A stretch of 20,878 bases of DNA from Treponema sp. (lineage in GTDB: Bacteria; Spirochaetota; Spirochaetia; Treponematales; Breznakiellaceae). This document shows, piece by piece, positions 14,208-20,878 of this stretch. The translations under genes and the position numbers were made by a program. The notes below the pieces were generated by a model. It was not told the origin of the DNA, made no database searches, and saw only the letters and a list, made by a program, of their open reading frames with translations. How positions within the stretch are numbered: position 1 is the first letter of the stretch; every line of letters begins with the position of its first letter. The stretch is taken from the NCBI GenBank assembly GCA_031264395.1, contig JAISEB010000024.1:1-20878 (forward strand), read 5' to 3'.

Positions 14208-15103
14208 AGCCCCCCTCCCCCGCCGCTCCGGCCTGACCTCAGAATGCCGTCTTCCATCCGCCCGGCCTGGTTTCTCAGTTCGCGCAGCCGCCGCTGTCTG
14301 TCCGTTTCGCCCGTCCCCATGCCGAGCATGGCCTCAAGTTCGGCTATGCGCGCCTGGGCGGCGGCAAGCTCGCTCCGGTAGTCCCCGCCTGGGGAGGCAG
14401 GATCTTCCTTCATCATCTCGGCAAGCCGTTTCTGGTAGGCGATAAGCGCCTGATCGTAGGAACGTTCCCGGCGCCTGAAATCTTCCGCTGTATTAAGGGA
14501 TTCCTCATGGCTCCATTTGAGCAGTTCCAGCAGTTCCGATTCCCTCTTCTTCTGGTTGATAAGGGCAAGGCGGTAGGCCGAGGCCTCGTATTTGGCGCTC
14601 TGGGGGTACTGTCCGGTGATCTTGGTAAAAAGATCCCTCGCCTGATCAAGACGGCCCAGGGAAAAAAGGCATTCCCCCATCCAGTCCAGGGCCGCGGCCT
14701 TCTTGACCCCCTCCTCGCGGTCGGCGTATTCCCTGAGGAGGATCACGGCCTCGTCATAACGGCCCAGATAATAAAGAACGCGGCCTTTGTGGTACGAAGT
14801 CTCCCCGGAATATCCCGGAAAGATCCTCTCCAGTTCTTCCATATCCGCAAGGGCCGCCTCATATTCACCGGCGGAAAGTTCCGCGAGGCCTGTCCAGTAC
14901 AGGGCGTCCGCCCTCCCCTTTTCGTCCAGGGCTTCCGCCCCGGCCCGGCGCAGTTCAATGACCGCCTCCCTCCAGCGGGACTCCCCGTACAGGGCTATTC
15001 CCCGGTCAAGGAGAGATCCCCGTGAGGCTTGAGAAAAAACCGGGCTTCCGGGCAAGAGAATCATAAACATACACAGCAATGCGCATGAGGCTTTTTTACT
15101 CAT
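14204..15103 (-). CDS. Secreted TPR protein with C-terminal coiled coil
   Basis: 299 residues from the ATG at 15103, chosen because AGGAG lies eight bases upstream and a signal peptide begins at once (MSKKASCALLCMFMILLPGSPVFS). An in-frame extension of 26 residues to 15181 has no support. The mature part has at least four TPR-type units (ALYGESRWREAVIELRRAG, AELSAGEYEAALADMEELERIFP, YYLGRYDEAVILLREYA, LFSLGRLDQARDLFTKITGQYP), a pattern like CpoB/YbgF and other periplasmic scaffold proteins, and then a Lys/Glu/Gln-rich helical end with a Gly-rich tail. It probably binds other envelope proteins. It overlaps the next gene by 4 bases and lies 99 bases after rpe. Confidence 0.78.
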   Translation of the reverse strand: MSKKASCALLCMFMILLPGSPVFSQASRGSLLDRGIALYGESRWREAVIELRRAGAEALDEKGRADALYWTGLAELSAGEYEAALADMEELERIFPGYSGETSYHKGRVLYYLGRYDEAVILLREYADREEGVKKAAALDWMGECLFSLGRLDQARDLFTKITGQYPQSAKYEASAYRLALINQKKRESELLELLKWSHEESLNTAEDFRRRERSYDQALIAYQKRLAEMMKEDPASPGGDYRSELAAAQARIAELEAMLGMGTGETDRQRRLRELRNQAGRMEDGILRSGRSGGGGGL

Positions 15104-15202
15104 CCATGACGCTCCTGTATCGATTTTCGGCAGGAAATACCCTTCATATGAGCCGGTTCCGCCAACAAACGGCAGCGGCAAACAACACCGGAGGGGAATT
15201 CC

Positions 15203-15883
15203 TCAGCGGGGCCCTCCCCCAAGCTTCCGCACCATGGCCGCCTTGTCCTCCGCACCGAAGAAAGCCGAACCGGCAACCAGCACGTCTGCGCCCGCTTCCC
15301 GCGCCGCCGGGGCGGTTTTTTCGTTAATCCCCCCGTCCACGGAAATAAGGTAGCCGTAGCCCCGTTCTGTCCGTATGCCCGCAAGCGTTTGAACCTTTTC
15401 AAGACACCTCGGAATGATCTCCTGCCCGCCGAAACCGGGATTCACCGTCATGACAAGGACCAGGTCGGCAAAGGGAAGCAGTTCCTCAATACTCGAAACC
15501 GGCGTGGAAGGCACGATGCTTATTCCCCCTTTTCTGCCCAATGCCTGTATGGACGAGAGGGTCCTGTGCGAATGGATCACCGCCTCGGGATGAAACGTGA
15601 TGTAATCCGCCCCGGCCCCGGTAAAACCGGGAATAAGGGAATCGGGATCGTCCGTCATCAAATGAACGTCGAACACCGCCTTTGAATGGGGCCGCAGATC
15701 CGCGGCAGCCTTGGGGCCGAAGGTAAGATTGGGAACAAAGCGGCCGTCCATCACGTCAAAGTGCAGCCAGCGCGCCCCGGAAGCGTCTATTTCCCGGGCT
15801 GCGCCGGCCAAATCGGAGAAATCGGCGCTGAGTATGGACGGCGCGATGATGATTTCTTCCGTTCCGCTGTTCGGTTCCCGCAT
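15203..15883 (-). CDS. rpe: Ribulose-phosphate 3-epimerase
   Basis: 226 residues from ATG 15883. It interconverts ribulose 5-phosphate and xylulose 5-phosphate in the pentose phosphate pathway. Family motifs in order: IIIAPSILSADF near residues 12-23, HFDVMDGRFVPNLTFGP near 40-56 (metal-binding His and catalytic Asp), DVHLMTDDPD near 70-79, FHPEA, VNPGFGGQ near 143-150 and SVDGGIN near 173-179 (second catalytic Asp). The length is typical. The same frame is open to a TTG at 15919, but that TTG is the -35 box of a promoter, which makes the shorter start far likelier. No Shine-Dalgarno precedes it. It appears to be the first gene of the operon that ends with dtd. Confidence 0.95.
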   Translation of the reverse strand: MREPNSGTEEIIIAPSILSADFSDLAGAAREIDASGARWLHFDVMDGRFVPNLTFGPKAAADLRPHSKAVFDVHLMTDDPDSLIPGFTGAGADYITFHPEAVIHSHRTLSSIQALGRKGGISIVPSTPVSSIEELLPFADLVLVMTVNPGFGGQEIIPRCLEKVQTLAGIRTERGYGYLISVDGGINEKTAPAAREAGADVLVAGSAFFGAEDKAAMVRKLGGGPR

Positions 15884-15890
15884 ACTTATG

Positions 15891-15919
15891 ATGATACGCG
15901 CCGGAAGACTGCTTGTCAA
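15891..15919 (-). promoter_or_regulatory. rpe operon promoter
   Basis: Minus strand TTGACA at 15919-15914, a 17-base spacer and TATCAT at 15896-15891. Seven bases (CATAAGT) separate the -10 box from the rpe ATG, so the start of transcription should fall at or next to the start codon, giving a leaderless mRNA. Confidence 0.65.
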
Positions 15920-15940
15920 AGCCCCGAAAAATGTTATACT
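15913..15940 (+). promoter_or_regulatory. Promoter for the TPR gene and greA
   Basis: Plus strand TTGTCA at 15913-15918, a 16-base spacer and TATACT at 15935-15940, with an extended -10 TGT just before it. The predicted start is near 15947, leaving a leader of about 38 bases to the ATG at 15985. Its -35 overlaps the -35 of the rpe promoter by five bases on the other strand. Confidence 0.6.
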
Positions 15941-15984
15941 GAGAAGGATACAGTTTCTACCAGTATGTTGAAACAGATCAAACT

Positions 15985-16920
15985 ATGAGTACAGATGTTT
16001 CGGTTGAGGGGCTTGTTCAGAAGGCCTATAATATGCTGAAAGCCTCAAACGCCGCTTCGGCCCAGGAAGCGCTGGAGGAAGCCCTTACGTTTGATTATGA
16101 TCATCTCGAGGTAAAGTACGGACTTAAATGCCTTAACTGGTGGATTCAGCAGATGCGGCGTGTGCCGGAATTGCAGGACCCGTACGACAAAGGGGGGTAT
16201 ATCCTGTCACAATGGAAGCCGTATTACAGTTTTCTGGATCACTACTTTACCGAACATTACGACCGCTGCCAGTACGCAATCAGGATCTTTGTGTATTCCG
16301 CCGCCTTCGAATTTTTTAAGGAACTGCTGGAAGAAGGAAAGCGCGATCCGGGCATTCTCCTCCAGGCGGGCCGCTGTTACAAAGGAACAGGCAACTATGA
16401 GGAAGCGCTGGTTTACCTTAAAGAAGCGGCCGGTTCCATGCGGGAAGACAGCGAAACCCTGGCGGAACTGGCCGATGTCAACGCCCTTCTTTCGGAGCAC
16501 CGGGCGGCCAAGGCCCTTTTCAGGGAAGCCTTCTTTTTCGATCCCCAGAAGATAGAACTGAGATCCATGGAATCTGAAATGATCGTGCGGCTCAAGGACA
16601 AGGTAAGGGAAATGGGGTATTCAGGGGCGCTTCTCGCGGAATGGCTGCCCGTGTACGGCTGCCTTTTCGGGGTGTTTTCGGTAAAGAGGGAACTGAAGCA
16701 GGCGGAATTGGGGAAGCTTAAACAATCCATCTTCTCCCTGGAAAGCGATATCCGCTCGGGCGGCAAGACAAACGGCTTTCTTAAGCCCCGGTTGATAAAC
16801 CGGTATTTCTGGCTCATCGATCATTACGAGAACATCCGGGAAGATCCGGAACTCATCGAGGAAATCATGCTGAAAATCAAATTAATCGAGCCGGCTGTTT
16901 ACGAGCGGTATACCAGGTAA
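15985..16920 (+). CDS. TPR-like protein of unknown function upstream of greA
   Basis: 311 residues, no signal peptide and no membrane segment, so cytoplasmic. It is helical throughout, with TPR-like units such as AYNMLKASNAASAQEALEEALTF (about 14-36), ILLQAGRCYKGTGNYEEALVYLKEAA (about 126-151) and AELADVNALLSEHRAAKALFREAFFFDP (about 158-185), and a conserved-looking WWIQQMRRVPELQDPYDKGGYI segment in between. The C-terminal 100 residues are helical and charged with no known motif. No Shine-Dalgarno precedes the ATG. Its stop codon forms part of the greA ribosome binding site (TAAGGAG), 10 bases before the greA start, so the two genes are co-transcribed. A role together with the large GreA is inferred from that alone. 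Confidence 0.75.
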   Translation: MSTDVSVEGLVQKAYNMLKASNAASAQEALEEALTFDYDHLEVKYGLKCLNWWIQQMRRVPELQDPYDKGGYILSQWKPYYSFLDHYFTEHYDRCQYAIRIFVYSAAFEFFKELLEEGKRDPGILLQAGRCYKGTGNYEEALVYLKEAAGSMREDSETLAELADVNALLSEHRAAKALFREAFFFDPQKIELRSMESEMIVRLKDKVREMGYSGALLAEWLPVYGCLFGVFSVKRELKQAELGKLKQSIFSLESDIRSGGKTNGFLKPRLINRYFWLIDHYENIREDPELIEEIMLKIKLIEPAVYERYTR

Positions 16921-16930
16921 GGAGTTGCAG

Positions 16931-19615
16931 ATGTCTGAATCTCTCCCGAAGAATGTGCAGGAAATGCTGAACGAGGAAAAATGGACCAGAGCCGCCCTCA
17001 GCAATTATTCAACCAGCCAGTTTAAGGAACTTGATCTTGTCCTGAAAGAGGCCCGTGAAAACCGGCAGGACGACGAGCTTAAAAAAACCTGCGACGAGCA
17101 CCTGCTTCACACCAAGAACAGCATCATTGCCCTGTACCTTTCGGGGATGATAGCCCTTTCCCGCCAGCTTATTGACGACTCGGCCCTGATGAACCTTGTA
17201 GCCATCTTCGTGGACAACCACAAGTGGAATATCGTCAAGTACCTGTGCGACGGGATTCTTGAATACGGCGAGTCGAAATTTGCCCTGAGGACTCTGGCGG
17301 AGTATTACAAAAACGACAACGCCGAAGAGCCTGTCTACGAAATCTGGGAACGGCTTGTCAAGGTGGATTACGAAGAGGCGGATCTGGCCAAATCGCTGGC
17401 GGAACACTACGAAAAAGAGGGAAACGCGGGCGCGGCCGTGGACTACTACAAAAAGGCCCTTCACCGTTACATCAACAAGTCGCTTTTTACCAATGTGCGT
17501 GAAATCTGGGAAAAGCTTCTTGTCTACTGCCCCGAGGACATCGATTTTTTTCTCCACGTCCAGAAACGCATTGCCAAGAACATAAGCGAGGAAAAAGCCG
17601 TTCTTCTTTTGCAGGATGTGTACGCCGTTCTCAAGGACAGGGATGTCAATACCGCCATCGGCATTCTTAAACTCATACTTCAGTACGACGAAAAGGACAC
17701 GCAGGCCAGAAAGGAAATCACCGAGTGTTTCAGGAAAAAATACTCGGGCCACAGCCAGCTTGAGGAATACATCCGCGTGTCGAACCTTACCCAGAATTAC
17801 AGGAACGTCCACGAGGCCGTAACGGATTTTGAAAAACACATCGCCTTTGACAGGGGAAATTTCGTCTATCACCGCACCTGGGGAGTCGGCCGTATCGCCA
17901 GCTTCCGGGGGGATGAAATCGTCATCGATTTCGCGAAAAAGCGCGATCATTCCATGTCCCTTAAAATGGCGGTCAACGCGCTGCAGACCCTCTCCAAAAA
18001 CCATATCTGGGTGCTCAAGGCCACCTGGAAAAAGGAAAAACTCCACGACAAGGTCAAGAACGACTATGTGTGGGCCCTGCAAACGGTGATCAAGAGCTTC
18101 GGCAATTCCTGCGACATCAAGCGGATCAAGGCGGAGCTGGTCCCCTCTGTGCTTTCGGCCGGGGAATGGACGTCCTGGAGTTCGCGGGCGCGGGAGATCC
18201 TCAAGTCCGACCCCGGTTTCGGGGTCAGCCCCGACAACATAGACATTTTTACCGTCAGGGACAGGCCCATCAGCATAGAAGAGAAACTGTACAACGAATT
18301 CAAGGCGGAACGGAATTTCTTTGAACGGGCCGCCACCGTGCGGAATTTTGTTTCGCGGAAGGACATTGAGCCTGATTCGGAGTATTTCACCGAAATGTTC
18401 GCCTATTTTGCCGGGTATCTCCGTTCCCGCGGCCAGATAACCGAACAGGTGGCCGCGTCCTTCCTTCTGGTAAAAGATCTGGTTGCCCGGTATCCCCATC
18501 TGGGTTCCGGCCTTTCCCTTAACTTCCTTGAAATCTTCGACGGCATAGAGGACGTGCCGGCGCTGTTCGAGGACCTCAGGGACAATAAATTCAGGGAGGA
18601 ATTCCTGGCTCACGTTAAACTGTTTGTCCCCCTCTGGGCCGACATTTATGTCAGCCTCTTTCCCCATGCCCTGCTTCCTTCCATCATCGACAATCTGGTT
18701 GACGAAGGGTATTCGGACAAACTTACCGCCATGACGTCGGACTGTTTCGAGCATTTCAGGGAGAACCGCGAGGCGGTCATATGGCTTTTCAGGAACGGGG
18801 CCGGGAAGGACTGGTACGAAAAGGCGGGAATTCCTTTCGACAGGCAGCTTATCACCCTTATCCACATCCTCGATCTTACGTTCCGGGACATAGAAAACCA
18901 CCGGGACACCACGGAAAACAGGAAGATAAACAGGCAGGTTTTTACGATCCTCTTCAAGGAAGACACGCTGTATTCCTTTATGGACGGGGCGGACGACGAT
19001 ACCATCATACGGCTCTTTACCCTGATCAACGACGTCAAGGACCTTGATCCTGCGGAAAAACTGCAGCTCAGGGACCGTATCGCGAAACAGCGTCCCTCGT
19101 TTAAATTTTTCGGGGATACCGAAAAGGCGGTTGTGCCGCGCGGCCTTATTGTTACCTCCGCCATGTATGGGGAAAAACAGCGGCAGCTGGCCCATATCAT
19201 GGACGTGGAGGTTCCCGCCAACTCGAAGGAAATCGCCTTTGCCCTGTCCCTCGGGGACCTGAGGGAGAACGCCGAGTACAAGGCGGCCAAAGAAAAACAG
19301 GAATTGCTTAATTCCACGGCGGCCAGGCTCAAGGACGAGATTGACCGGGCGCAGCTTTTTGATCCGGCCACCGTCAACACAAGAAGGGTGTCGTTCGGGA
19401 CTGTGGTAACGCTGAAAAACGTCGCCGGCGGGAAAAAGGAAAAATACACCATTCTGGGACCCTGGGAGTCTGATCCGGACAAAAATATTATTTCATACCT
19501 TTCTCCCTTCGGAGGGACTATACTTAACAGGGAAGCGGGTGAACAGGTTGATTTTTCAATTAACGATGAAAAGGTATCCTATGTGGTGGAACGTATTTCG
19601 GCGGCGGATTTCTGA
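16931..19615 (+). CDS. greA: Giant GreA-type transcription elongation factor
   Basis: 894 residues from ATG 16931, which has AAGGAG seven bases upstream. Ordinary GreA has about 158 residues; here the GreA module is the C-terminal part, from about 737. It has the coiled-coil tip GDLRENAEYKAAKEKQ with the acidic pair Asp776 and Glu779 that acts in the RNA polymerase secondary channel to rescue backtracked complexes, and the C-terminal FKBP-like domain (SFGTVVTLKNVAGGKKEKYTI...). Residues 1 to about 300 are helical and TPR-like (KSLAEHYEKEGNAGAAVDYYKKAL near 155-178). Residues about 312-360 have a small beta pattern (VYHRTWGVGRIASFRGDEIVIDF) recalling CarD/Tudor-like modules. Residues 360-730 are helical and unassigned. 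Long GreA proteins are known in spirochaetes, from memory of Borrelia, so it is a real gene. Confidence 0.92.
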   Translation: MSESLPKNVQEMLNEEKWTRAALSNYSTSQFKELDLVLKEARENRQDDELKKTCDEHLLHTKNSIIALYLSGMIALSRQLIDDSALMNLVAIFVDNHKWNIVKYLCDGILEYGESKFALRTLAEYYKNDNAEEPVYEIWERLVKVDYEEADLAKSLAEHYEKEGNAGAAVDYYKKALHRYINKSLFTNVREIWEKLLVYCPEDIDFFLHVQKRIAKNISEEKAVLLLQDVYAVLKDRDVNTAIGILKLILQYDEKDTQARKEITECFRKKYSGHSQLEEYIRVSNLTQNYRNVHEAVTDFEKHIAFDRGNFVYHRTWGVGRIASFRGDEIVIDFAKKRDHSMSLKMAVNALQTLSKNHIWVLKATWKKEKLHDKVKNDYVWALQTVIKSFGNSCDIKRIKAELVPSVLSAGEWTSWSSRAREILKSDPGFGVSPDNIDIFTVRDRPISIEEKLYNEFKAERNFFERAATVRNFVSRKDIEPDSEYFTEMFAYFAGYLRSRGQITEQVAASFLLVKDLVARYPHLGSGLSLNFLEIFDGIEDVPALFEDLRDNKFREEFLAHVKLFVPLWADIYVSLFPHALLPSIIDNLVDEGYSDKLTAMTSDCFEHFRENREAVIWLFRNGAGKDWYEKAGIPFDRQLITLIHILDLTFRDIENHRDTTENRKINRQVFTILFKEDTLYSFMDGADDDTIIRLFTLINDVKDLDPAEKLQLRDRIAKQRPSFKFFGDTEKAVVPRGLIVTSAMYGEKQRQLAHIMDVEVPANSKEIAFALSLGDLRENAEYKAAKEKQELLNSTAARLKDEIDRAQLFDPATVNTRRVSFGTVVTLKNVAGGKKEKYTILGPWESDPDKNIISYLSPFGGTILNREAGEQVDFSINDEKVSYVVERISAADF

Positions 19616-19693
19616 TTCCGGCAAACGGCGCGCCCTGCCGCGGGATACGCCGCGGAATCCTCCCCGGAATACACCCCAAAAAGCAGGTGCGGT

Positions 19694-20878
19694 ATGAAAA
19701 GAACGTTCTTTGTCCTTGTGGCGCTTTTTTGCACGGTTTTTTCCGCGTCCGGCCAGAACTCGGGTCCCGTGGATCTGATACTGGTGCTGGATACGTCGTC
19801 CAGCATGAGCGGTTCCTACCGGGAGGTGAATGATTACCTTGCGGGGCCTTTCCTCAGGGAATTTCTGCGTATAGGCGATACGTTCCACCTTGTCCCCTTC
19901 GCGGGGGAGGCTTTCGTTGACATTTCCCGCCGCGTCGAGGGACAGGGGGATGTCCAGACCATACTGGGCCGGATATTCCTGGCTTATCCCATGGGGCCGG
20001 AGTCGGATGTGGAAGGGGCCCTTTCCTGTGCCGAACAGTACGCGTCTACCCTGCCCGCTTCGCGGGGAAAGAAGATAGTCCTTGTAACCGACGGAGGGAA
20101 CGTCCCTTCCGTGGCTTCCCTTGTCGACGCGGCGAAAAGGCGCCTCGAGCCGCGGGGAATAAACCTTGACCTTGTTCCGGTTCCCCTCGCCGCCCTTCCC
20201 TCCTCGAACCGGCCCCTGGCAAGAGGCTCCGAAACACGGCCCGCCGCGGAAAGCCGGCCGGCCGTTCCCTCAGCTCCTTCTACTCCTTCCTCTCCTTTAG
20301 CCCGGCCGGAAGTCCGGCCTGACGGCGTGGACGCCCCCGCCGGGCCGTCCCCCTCCCCCGCGGCCGAATCCCCGGGAGCAGCCGGCGTTTCCGGCGCGCC
20401 GGGCGGTGACGGCGCTCCCGGCGCCGAAAGCGGCGCGGCCCCCTCCGCCGGGAAAGCCGAAGACGCGGCGCCCGTTCCCCCGGCCGCCCCTCAGGGTTCC
20501 CCTGTTGCCGAAACCGCCGCGCCCGCGGGCCGCCGTGGTTTTACCTTCCCGGCTTTTTCCTCGGGCATGTTTCCCTATATTGCCGGTTTTGTGATCCTTG
20601 TCCTTCTTGTCCTCGGGCTCATCCTCTTTATCGCGGGGAGGGATCTGCACGGAAGCCCGAACCGGGCCATTTCCAGGGCCGCGTCGGCCCGGCCGTCAAG
20701 GCCGGCGGAGCCTCCTCCTCCCAGAGAACCGCAGCAGCAGCCGCAGCCCGCCGAGGGGAGCGCCGATCTTCTTACCAGCTACGCGGCAAGCCAGCGTCCC
20801 CGGGTAAGCCCCTATGCCCACCGTTACAAACCCCAGCCGGTTGAATACGAAGGGCCGCTCATGCTGAATCTTTTTGTG
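19694..20878 (+). CDS. Secreted von Willebrand A protein with one membrane segment, partial
   Basis: 395 codons are visible from ATG 19694 to the window edge without a stop; the 3' end is missing. AGGTG lies five bases upstream of the ATG. Signal peptide: MKRTFFVLVALFCTVFSASG. A vWA domain follows (about 25-190) with MIDAS residues DTSSS at 33-37 and VTDGG at about 136-140; the middle MIDAS Thr appears to be Ser (GPESDVEGAL near 107-116). Then come a Pro/Ala/Ser-rich linker (about 175-285), a hydrophobic segment (SGMFPYIAGFVILVLLVLGLI, about 292-312) and a Pro/Gln-rich stretch, after which a new domain seems to begin (EYEGPLMLNLFV) just as the window ends. The vWA part is probably periplasmic, the rest cytoplasmic. 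Ligand unknown; Bat-type proteins are a possible relative. Confidence 0.82.
   Translation, partial: MKRTFFVLVALFCTVFSASGQNSGPVDLILVLDTSSSMSGSYREVNDYLAGPFLREFLRIGDTFHLVPFAGEAFVDISRRVEGQGDVQTILGRIFLAYPMGPESDVEGALSCAEQYASTLPASRGKKIVLVTDGGNVPSVASLVDAAKRRLEPRGINLDLVPVPLAALPSSNRPLARGSETRPAAESRPAVPSAPSTPSSPLARPEVRPDGVDAPAGPSPSPAAESPGAAGVSGAPGGDGAPGAESGAAPSAGKAEDAAPVPPAAPQGSPVAETAAPAGRRGFTFPAFSSGMFPYIAGFVILVLLVLGLILFIAGRDLHGSPNRAISRAASARPSRPAEPPPPREPQQQPQPAEGSADLLTSYAASQRPRVSPYAHRYKPQPVEYEGPLMLNLFV

Noticed and set aside
17009..19195. A 728-codon minus strand ORF opposite greA
   Set aside because: Long, but it lies wholly inside a gene with a strong ribosome binding site and clear GreA motifs; its own sequence shows no family pattern.
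19615..19670. Inverted repeats ATTCCGG/CCGGAAT and CCGCGG/CCGCGG after greA as a terminator
   Set aside because: No T-run follows on the + strand and the short palindromes are expected in GC-rich DNA; greA may read through into the vWA gene.

Overview
The window looks like a chromosomal segment of a spirochaete, most probably a Treponema relative with a GC-rich genome. The grounds are a cytidylate kinase fused to ribosomal protein S1, a GreA factor of about 894 residues with a long helical N-terminal part (both spirochaete-type arrangements as I remember them), many TPR proteins, a Cys-lipobox lipoprotein and a sigma-54 activator of the FhlA/NifA type. The species is inference. There is no phage, transposase, CRISPR array or resistance island; it is mostly housekeeping DNA with several unusual gene architectures and control sites.

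Layout. 1-243 is the 3' end of a ThuA-like gene on the + strand. From 9871 down to 405, everything reads leftwards: recA with its own promoter and probable terminator, then folK, scpA, scpB, an RsuA/RluB-type pseudouridine synthase, the cmk-rpsA fusion, a GAF/AAA+/Fis sigma-54 activator, a membrane-anchored TPR protein and a lipoprotein. Spacings are short or overlapping, so folK to the lipoprotein may form one or a few transcription units; a promoter-like site at the end of folK could start one at scpA. The 279-base gap 9872-10150 holds the recA promoter, an inverted repeat around its -10 box and a separate inverted-repeat element built from GTCCG-type heptamers.

From 10151, a divergent ribose-phosphate pyrophosphokinase (prs) reads rightwards and ends in a gap (11261-11405) packed with three successive hairpins. 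From 15883 down to 11406 a second leftward operon runs rpe, a secreted TPR protein, a secreted protein of unknown function, a TPR protein with one membrane segment, and dtd, with 4-base overlaps at two junctions. At 15884-15984 two back-to-back promoters share nearly the same -35 hexamer and drive rpe leftwards and a TPR gene plus the giant greA rightwards. The window closes inside a gene for a secreted, single-pass von Willebrand A protein.

The genes together cover DNA repair (recA), chromosome condensation (scpA, scpB), translation and RNA modification (rpsA, pseudouridine synthase, dtd), nucleotide and folate supply (cmk, prs, folK), pentose phosphate flux (rpe) and transcription (greA, sigma-54 activator). 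I did not find an obvious new defence or biosynthetic system. The best leads are an internal translation start that could release free S1 from the Cmk-S1 fusion, the RecA tail ending in an AT-hook, two promoters placed so close to start codons that leaderless mRNAs are expected, and the uncharacterised GreA N-terminal region with its TPR partner gene.
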